A stretch of DNA of 8,688 nt from assembly GCA_046729975.1 (NCBI GenBank), contig JBKPHS010000121.1:1-8688 (forward strand). The letters run 5' to 3'. The position numbers and the translations under genes are program-made. The stretch's first letter is position 1; each line of letters opens with the position of its first letter. This stretch comes from JBKPHS01 sp046729975. Its GTDB lineage: Bacteria; Actinomycetota; Thermoleophilia; Solirubrobacterales; Thermoleophilaceae. A model generated the notes under the pieces. It ran no database searches, was not told where the DNA came from, and saw nothing but the letters and a program-made list of their open reading frames with translations. This document shows positions 5,015 through 8,688 of this stretch, one piece after another.

Positions 5015-6003
5015 CCGACCGCGCGTTCGAGCCCGCCCCACGTGTGCTGGTCACCGGCTGCGCGGGCTTCCTCGGCTCGCACCTCAGCGAGCGGCTAGTC
5101 GAGCTCGGACACGTGGTCGTCGGCGTTGACTGCTTCACGCCGTACTACCCGCGCGAGGCGAAGGAACGAAACCTCGAGCGCCTGCGCGCCGAGCCGTCGT
5201 TCAGCTTCGCCGAGCTGGATCTGGCGGGCGATCCCCTCGAGGGGCTCCTCGAGGGGGTCCAGGTCGTCTACCACCTCGCTGCGCAGCCCGGCGTTCGGGG
5301 CAGCTTCGGAGAGTGCTTCGAGGAGTACGTCCGCAGCAACGTGCTGGGCACCCAGCGCCTGCTCGAACAGGCCGCACGTCCGCCTGTGCCCAAGTTCGTC
5401 TACGCCTCTTCGTCTTCGGTCTACGGCGACGCCACGAAGTGCCCCACGACCGAGGCCTGTGAGCGCCGCCCGGTCTCCCCGTACGGGATCACCAAGATGG
5501 CGACCGAAGAGCTGGCCGGCGTCTACACGCGCTGCTTCGGCGTGCCAGTCGTGGGCCTGCGCTACTTCACCGCGTACGGGCCGCGTCAGCGCCCTGACAT
5601 GGCCTTTGCGAGGTTCTTCCGCTGCGCTCTCGCCGGCAAGCCGCTCCCGATCAACGGCGACGGCCGCCAGGTGCGCGACTTCACCTTCGTTCACGACGTC
5701 GTCTCGGGCACGATCGCCGCGGCCGGGTTGGGGCGGCCAGGCACCGTCTACAACATCGGAGGCGGGAACCCAGTCGAGCTCCTCGACGCGATCCGGAACA
5801 TCGGTGAGTTGATCGGGCGGCGAATCGAGCTCGAACACCGGCACACTCCGGTCGGTGAGGCTCGGCGGACCGGGTGCGACGGCGAGCTCGCACGCCGCGA
5901 TCTCGACTTCGCGCCGCGCACTGACCTGATCAAGGGACTCGCAGCGCAGCTGGAATGGATGCTTGGCGATCGGAGCGGCCGCGCGGAGGCGGTCGCCGCG
6001 TAG
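5011..6003 (+). CDS. NAD-dependent sugar-nucleotide epimerase/dehydratase (SDR family)
   Basis: This is an extended short-chain dehydrogenase/reductase acting on a nucleotide sugar, most like UDP-glucuronate or UDP-glucose 4-epimerases. It has 330 residues. The Rossmann NAD motif is TGCAGFLGSH (15-24). HLAAQPGVRGSF (88-99), VYASSSSVYG (130-139) and the catalytic YGITK (Tyr158, Lys162) follow. Substrate-domain signatures are RYFTAYGPRQRPDM (184-197), INGDGRQVRDFTFVHDV (214-230) and YNIGGGNPVELL (247-258). Length suits the family. I chose the ATG at 5011 because it overlaps the upstream stop (ATGA), as elsewhere in this operon; the frame is open further upstream to an ATG at 4972. The gene probably supplies a sugar nucleotide (for example galacturonate or galactose type) for an extracellular polysaccharide, given the Wzz-like gene next to it. 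Exact substrate cannot be told by eye. Confidence 0.92.
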   Translation: MTDRAFEPAPRVLVTGCAGFLGSHLSERLVELGHVVVGVDCFTPYYPREAKERNLERLRAEPSFSFAELDLAGDPLEGLLEGVQVVYHLAAQPGVRGSFGECFEEYVRSNVLGTQRLLEQAARPPVPKFVYASSSSVYGDATKCPTTEACERRPVSPYGITKMATEELAGVYTRCFGVPVVGLRYFTAYGPRQRPDMAFARFFRCALAGKPLPINGDGRQVRDFTFVHDVVSGTIAAAGLGRPGTVYNIGGGNPVELLDAIRNIGELIGRRIELEHRHTPVGEARRTGCDGELARRDLDFAPRTDLIKGLAAQLEWMLGDRSGRAEAVAA

Positions 6004-6007
6004 ACGG

Positions 6008-6012
6008 GGAGG
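6008..6012 (+). promoter_or_regulatory. Ribosome-binding site deciding the Wzz-like gene start
   Basis: GGAGG ends 5 bases before the GTG at 6018-6020. The frame is also open upstream to an ATG at 5955 inside the epimerase gene, but that start has no good site and would put 21 charged residues before the first membrane helix. Confidence 0.75.
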
Positions 6013-6017
6013 ACACT

Positions 6018-6833
6018 GTGACCGGACCCGGACTCGTCCTCCTCATCCGCCGCTGGTGGTGGCTGCTTGCCGCCGCGTCGCTCACGGCCGCCCTCGTTGC
6101 CTGGCTGATCGCGTCGCACGCTGGAAAGACCTACGAGGCCGACATGAAGCTGCTCGTGGGACCGGTCAGCGCCGACTATCCCACGCTTCAGGCCTCCGGA
6201 GAGCTGGCGCGTACCTACGCCGAGCTGGCCGCGAGCAGGCCTATCGTGGAAGCCGCCGCGCGGGAGGCCCGGACCGGGCAGACCCAGAAACAGGACGAGA
6301 CGGCGGTCAGCGCCACCTCCGACGACGTGACGCGAATCGTCGACGTGCGCGTGCGCCACTCCGATCCCGCCGCGGCGGCGCGCATCGCCGGTGCGGTCGC
6401 GGCTCAGCTGATGCAGGTGCGGCGACGCATGCCAGTGCAGGAAACCAGCCCCGTCAAGGCGATCATGCGCGATCCAGGGCTCCAGCGCCTGTCGCACGCA
6501 CAGCGGCGCAGCGTGCGCAACGCCCTCGCGCGCGTCGTTTGGAAGTCGAATGCCGGAGACCTGCAACTGGTGGACCGGCCCGTCCCGCCGCGAGATGCCG
6601 TGGCGCCCAGGGTCGGGTTGCTCGTCCTGCTCGCGGCGCTGGGCGGGGCGCTAGTCGCCGGCGTGTACGCGATCGTCAGGGACAGCCTGGCCTTCGTCTC
6701 AGACGAAGGCGACGGGCTCGACGGCTTCGAGCTGGAGAGCTTCCTCGATTCTCCGGCGGGCGGAAATGGTGAGGGCGGCGCGGCCGCTGTCCAGCGCTGG
6801 CTCGACCAGGCGCCAAGCAGGGAGTTCTCGTGA
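6018..6833 (+). CDS. Wzz-like chain-length determinant / polysaccharide co-polymerase
   Basis: This 271-residue membrane protein has the topology of Wzz/co-polymerase proteins, which control polymer length or help export of surface polysaccharide. The N-terminal part LVLLIRRWWWLLAAASLTAA holds TM1 (about 13-33). The extracytoplasmic region (about 34-198) has the typical YEADMKLLVGP opening, a conserved-looking helical part (ASGELARTYAELAASRPIVE) and VDVRVRHSDPAAAARIAGAV. LQLVDRPVPPRDAVAPR comes just before TM2 (about 199-221), matching the proline-containing motif of the family. A short cytoplasmic tail rich in Gly, Glu and Asp follows. There is no Walker A or Tyr-rich BY-kinase domain, so it is the membrane modulator half only. 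The region between residues 138 and 180 is shorter than the long coiled coils of many relatives. It starts at GTG 6018, 14 bases after the epimerase stop. Confidence 0.8.
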   Translation: MTGPGLVLLIRRWWWLLAAASLTAALVAWLIASHAGKTYEADMKLLVGPVSADYPTLQASGELARTYAELAASRPIVEAAAREARTGQTQKQDETAVSATSDDVTRIVDVRVRHSDPAAAARIAGAVAAQLMQVRRRMPVQETSPVKAIMRDPGLQRLSHAQRRSVRNALARVVWKSNAGDLQLVDRPVPPRDAVAPRVGLLVLLAALGGALVAGVYAIVRDSLAFVSDEGDGLDGFELESFLDSPAGGNGEGGAAAVQRWLDQAPSREFS

Positions 6834-6859
6834 GCCGGGCTCCTCACCAGGGCATCAAC

Positions 6860-6867
6860 GGAGGTGA
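6860..6867 (+). promoter_or_regulatory. Near-perfect ribosome-binding site of the response regulator gene
   Basis: GGAGGTGA is complementary to the 16S rRNA end over 8 bases, with the ATG at 6871. It is the strongest site in the operon and supports this ATG over the in-frame ATG at 6880. It suggests the regulator is made at high level independent of coupling. Confidence 0.7.
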
Positions 6868-6870
6868 AGC

Positions 6871-7602
6871 ATGAGAAGCATGTTCATCGTCGGCAGCGAC
6901 GCCTTCCTCCTGACATCCATGCGCGTCGCTCTCCGGTACTCCTCGGGCCTCAACGTGATCGGCGTTCGCGAGGAAGCGGAGGCCAGCTTGGCGCGTGCCA
7001 TCCGAGAGGCCGAGCCCGACATCGTGGTCATCGATGCCGGCGGCTATCCGGACCGGGCGCTCGATCGCCTGCGCGTGGTGCGGGAGGAGCGGCCCCGAGC
7101 CCTGGTCGTGGTGATCGCGACTGAGCTCGACGTGGACCTGTTCGAGGAGGCCGCTGAGCAGGGAGCGCTCGCGTGCTTGGGCACGGCGACCCTGGTGCCC
7201 CTCCTGCAGGCGCTCTTGACGGAATTCCCGCAGCGCAACGGCGCGTCCGGGCACATCGCGATAGCCGCAGCCAACGGGGCGCCGTCCGCCGAGGTCGTCG
7301 AGCGGCCGGCCCCTGTCGAGCCGGAATGCCTGCTGACGCAGCGCCAGCTCGAGATCCTGCGGGCAGTCGCCGAGGGGCACACCAACGCGCACATCGGCCG
7401 CGAGCTCTGGGTCACTGAGGAGACGGTGAAGTTCCACCTGTCGAAGATCTATCGGAAGCTCGGGGTCGCCAACCGGACGGAGGCCAGCCGCTACGCGCTG
7501 CTCAACGACCTCTTCGCCACCCGGCGTCCCGTGCGCCGGCGGCGGCCGGCGCAGCACAGCAACGGCAATGGTCACCGCGTCCTGGCCGGCGCCCAGCGCT
7601 AG
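6871..7602 (+). CDS. NarL/FixJ-type LuxR-family response regulator
   Basis: This 243-residue regulator starts with a receiver domain (about 3-118) and ends with a LuxR helix-turn-helix. The likely phospho-acceptor is Asp55 in PDIVVIDAGG, and VVVIAT supplies the conserved Thr84. The N-terminal acidic patch is reduced to Asp10 (VGSDAF), and the conserved Lys is not obvious in GALACLGTATLV, so phosphorylation may be weak or atypical. After a Pro/Ala linker (about 136-152) comes LLTQRQLEILRAVAEGHTNA, then ELWVTEETVKFHLSKIYRKL (about 154-212), a canonical DNA-binding domain. The tail is basic (RRPVRRRRPAQ). The start has GGAGGTGA just upstream, and the gene lies 37 nt after the Wzz-like gene. It differs from the first LuxR protein by keeping the acceptor Asp. 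No sensor kinase is within view. It probably controls polysaccharide genes; the target is inferred. Confidence 0.9.
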   Translation: MRSMFIVGSDAFLLTSMRVALRYSSGLNVIGVREEAEASLARAIREAEPDIVVIDAGGYPDRALDRLRVVREERPRALVVVIATELDVDLFEEAAEQGALACLGTATLVPLLQALLTEFPQRNGASGHIAIAAANGAPSAEVVERPAPVEPECLLTQRQLEILRAVAEGHTNAHIGRELWVTEETVKFHLSKIYRKLGVANRTEASRYALLNDLFATRRPVRRRRPAQHSNGNGHRVLAGAQR

Positions 7603-7624
7603 CCGTCGTAGCGAAAGGCCGTCG

Positions 7625-8392
7625 GTGAAGCGCCTGTCCGAGGACGTCCATCCGGCCATCGCCGCGCCGTTGGAGGCTCTCGACGAGGTCCGCGTGCGCT
7701 GGTGCCTGCTGCGGGGTGCGGAGGATCTGCACCACCTTGACGGCGACGTCGACCTGCTCGTGCACCGCCGTGATCTGCCGACCGTCCGCCGCCTGCTCGC
7801 ACGTATGGGCTTCGCGGAGCTGCGGGCGCGGGGGCGACGGCCGCACCGCTTCTTCTGCCTCTATGTGGCAGGCCAGGACGCGTGGCTCAAGCTCGACATC
7901 GTCACCGAGCTGGCCTTCGGCCCGCGACAGGAGCTGCGCAGTCGCTCCGCCGAGGCCGTGCTGGCTCGCAGGGTCCAGGACGGTGTCCTGGCGCAGCCCG
8001 CGCCCGCCGACGCCTTCTGGACGCTACTCCTGCACGCGCTACTCGACCGCGGGGAGGTGCGGCCGGTACACGCGCGCGAGCTCGAGGCGCTTGCGGTACC
8101 CGCCCGGGCATACGAGGCGCCCTTGGCCGCACTGGTCGACGCCGCCTGCCCCGCGGGCTGGAACGCCGCGCGCGTGGTGGAGACGGCGGCGGTCGGGCGC
8201 TTCGAGGAGCTGCTGGCGCTCGCGCCCGCGCTGCGCGCCGGCTGGCCGGGCGCCCCGCGAGTCGCGGTCGCCTCGCGAGTGCTGCTGCGCGGCGTCCTGC
8301 GACGGGCCGACCGCTGGCAGCGGCGGGCCTGGCCCGACACTCAGCACAGGGGTCGCATGACCTCGAAGAGCCGCTCGAGGTCGGCGGGGTAG
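7625..8392 (+). CDS. MNT-like nucleotidyltransferase family protein
   Basis: This protein has the polymerase-beta-like nucleotidyltransferase pattern. In the 255-residue form, VRWCLLRGAEDL (24-35) is followed by DGDVDLLVHRRDL (39-51), where Asp41 and Asp43 form the metal-binding DxD pair, and by WLKLDIVTEL (88-96), which supplies the third acidic residue (Asp91). The rest is helical (about 105-235) and ends in a basic tail. It resembles the uncharacterised nucleotidyltransferase family (Pfam NTP_transf_5 type) found near exopolysaccharide and lasso-peptide genes. The reaction, nucleotidyl transfer to a small molecule, sugar or peptide, is unknown. I prefer the GTG at 7625 (weak AAAGG upstream); an ATG at 7568 would overlap the regulator by 35 bases. 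The last 17 codons overlap the convergent gene on the other strand, so its C-terminus is probably not conserved. Confidence 0.75.
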   Translation: MKRLSEDVHPAIAAPLEALDEVRVRWCLLRGAEDLHHLDGDVDLLVHRRDLPTVRRLLARMGFAELRARGRRPHRFFCLYVAGQDAWLKLDIVTELAFGPRQELRSRSAEAVLARRVQDGVLAQPAPADAFWTLLLHALLDRGEVRPVHARELEALAVPARAYEAPLAALVDAACPAGWNAARVVETAAVGRFEELLALAPALRAGWPGAPRVAVASRVLLRGVLRRADRWQRRAWPDTQHRGRMTSKSRSRSAG

Positions 8393-8688
8393 GGATGCTC
8401 GACGGCGTAGGCCACCTTGCCCGCCACGACGCGCTCGAGCAGGACGCGCTCGCTGTCGGGCGCCGCCTCGAGCACCGGATTGCGCCGGTCGGGGAAGGCG
8501 AAGCGGAACTGCTCGTAAGCGGTCGTCAATGGGGCGCGCTCGTGCCGCAGCGAGAAGGCCATGCGGGCAGCCACCTCCGTAGGGTCGATGGGCCGCGCCG
8601 CGGTGTGGCCCTCCTCCCAGCTGCCGACGAGGAAGAGGCGGTCGAACGAGGCCGTCAGGGCAATAGCCGCCGGTGGGAAGAGCCGCTC
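8341..8688 (-). CDS. C-terminal end of a probable HPr-kinase-like protein, 5' partial
   Basis: The minus-strand frame is open from the right edge to a TGA at 8341-8343, giving 115 residues. The GTG at 8574 is internal, because conserved-looking sequence continues upstream (FPPAAIALTASFDRLFLVGS, then WEEGHTAARPIDPTEVAARM). The end VVAGKVAYAVEHPYPADLER followed by LFEVMRPLC resembles the C-terminus of HPr kinase-like proteins that sit beside asparagine-synthase, PqqD and nucleotidyltransferase genes in exopolysaccharide and lasso-peptide loci. The ATP-binding P-loop would lie beyond the window, so the assignment is tentative. The 3' end runs 52 bases into the nucleotidyltransferase gene, with no terminator between them. 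Confidence 0.5.
   Translation of the reverse strand, partial: ERLFPPAAIALTASFDRLFLVGSWEEGHTAARPIDPTEVAARMAFSLRHERAPLTTAYEQFRFAFPDRRNPVLEAAPDSERVLLERVVAGKVAYAVEHPYPADLERLFEVMRPLC

Noticed and set aside
5233..5258. CCCCTCGAGGGG palindrome and adjacent repeat, possible hairpin
   Set aside because: It lies in the middle of the epimerase coding frame and is explained by codons for a Leu/Glu/Gly-rich helix.
5095..5844. Long open frame of 249 codons on the minus strand
   Set aside because: It mirrors the epimerase gene, whose catalytic motifs are clear; long antisense frames are expected in DNA this GC-rich.
7568..7624. ATG at 7568 as the start of the nucleotidyltransferase
   Set aside because: It lies inside the end of the regulator gene, gives a low-complexity Ser/Pro/Arg N-terminus, and the GTG at 7625 avoids the overlap; it is kept as an alternative only.

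Overview
The window is high-GC DNA with dense coding, many GTG starts and repeated 4-base stop/start overlaps. Together with an actinobacterial-type acyl-CoA carboxylase, an Ig/FN3-style secreted protein and NarL/LuxR-type regulators, this suggests a chromosomal segment of a high-GC actinomycete. I would guess the Thermoleophilia/Solirubrobacterales neighbourhood, but that placement is inferred from style and not from a marker gene. No RNA gene, insertion sequence, phage gene or CRISPR array is visible.

Layout. (1) Positions 1-1035 hold the 3' two thirds of a propionyl-CoA carboxylase-type beta subunit, cut by the left edge. (2) Positions 1036-1098 hold an unusual long hairpin built from heptamer repeats. 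It fills the gap between this gene and the convergent gene on the other strand. (3) Positions 1105 to about 2756 on the minus strand hold a two-gene unit: a small proline-rich membrane-anchored protein and, coupled to it by a GTGA overlap, a secreted Ig/FN3-like protein. A good housekeeping-type promoter (TTGACA, 17-base spacer, TACCGT) at 2866-2894 drives it through a hairpin-rich leader of about 100 nt. (4) Positions 3058-8392 on the plus strand hold one tightly packed run of seven genes: ECF sigma factor, LuxR-type regulator with a degenerate receiver, two-TM protein with a degenerate GGDEF-like domain, NAD-dependent sugar-nucleotide epimerase, Wzz-like chain-length protein, NarL-type response regulator, and an MNT-like nucleotidyltransferase. 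The first four are joined by GTGA, GTGA and ATGA overlaps, and the last three by gaps of 14, 37 and 22 nt. (5) Positions 8341-8688 on the minus strand hold the C-terminal end of another gene, probably HPr-kinase-like, whose 3' end overlaps the nucleotidyltransferase by 52 bases.

How the genes may work together (inference). The plus-strand unit looks like a self-contained, regulated surface-polysaccharide module. The sigma factor and the two LuxR proteins give transcriptional control. The membrane GGDEF-like protein could be a sensor or partner at the membrane. The epimerase supplies a sugar nucleotide and the Wzz-like protein acts in polymer export or length control. The nucleotidyltransferase and HPr-kinase-like pair recurs in exopolysaccharide and RiPP (lasso-type) neighbourhoods, so the real biosynthetic core may lie just beyond the right edge. 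The divergent pair of secreted or membrane proteins could be an envelope target of the same switch. The most unusual elements are the direct coupling of an ECF sigma factor to a pseudo-receiver LuxR protein and a degenerate GGDEF membrane protein with no recognisable anti-sigma factor, and the heptamer-repeat hairpin.
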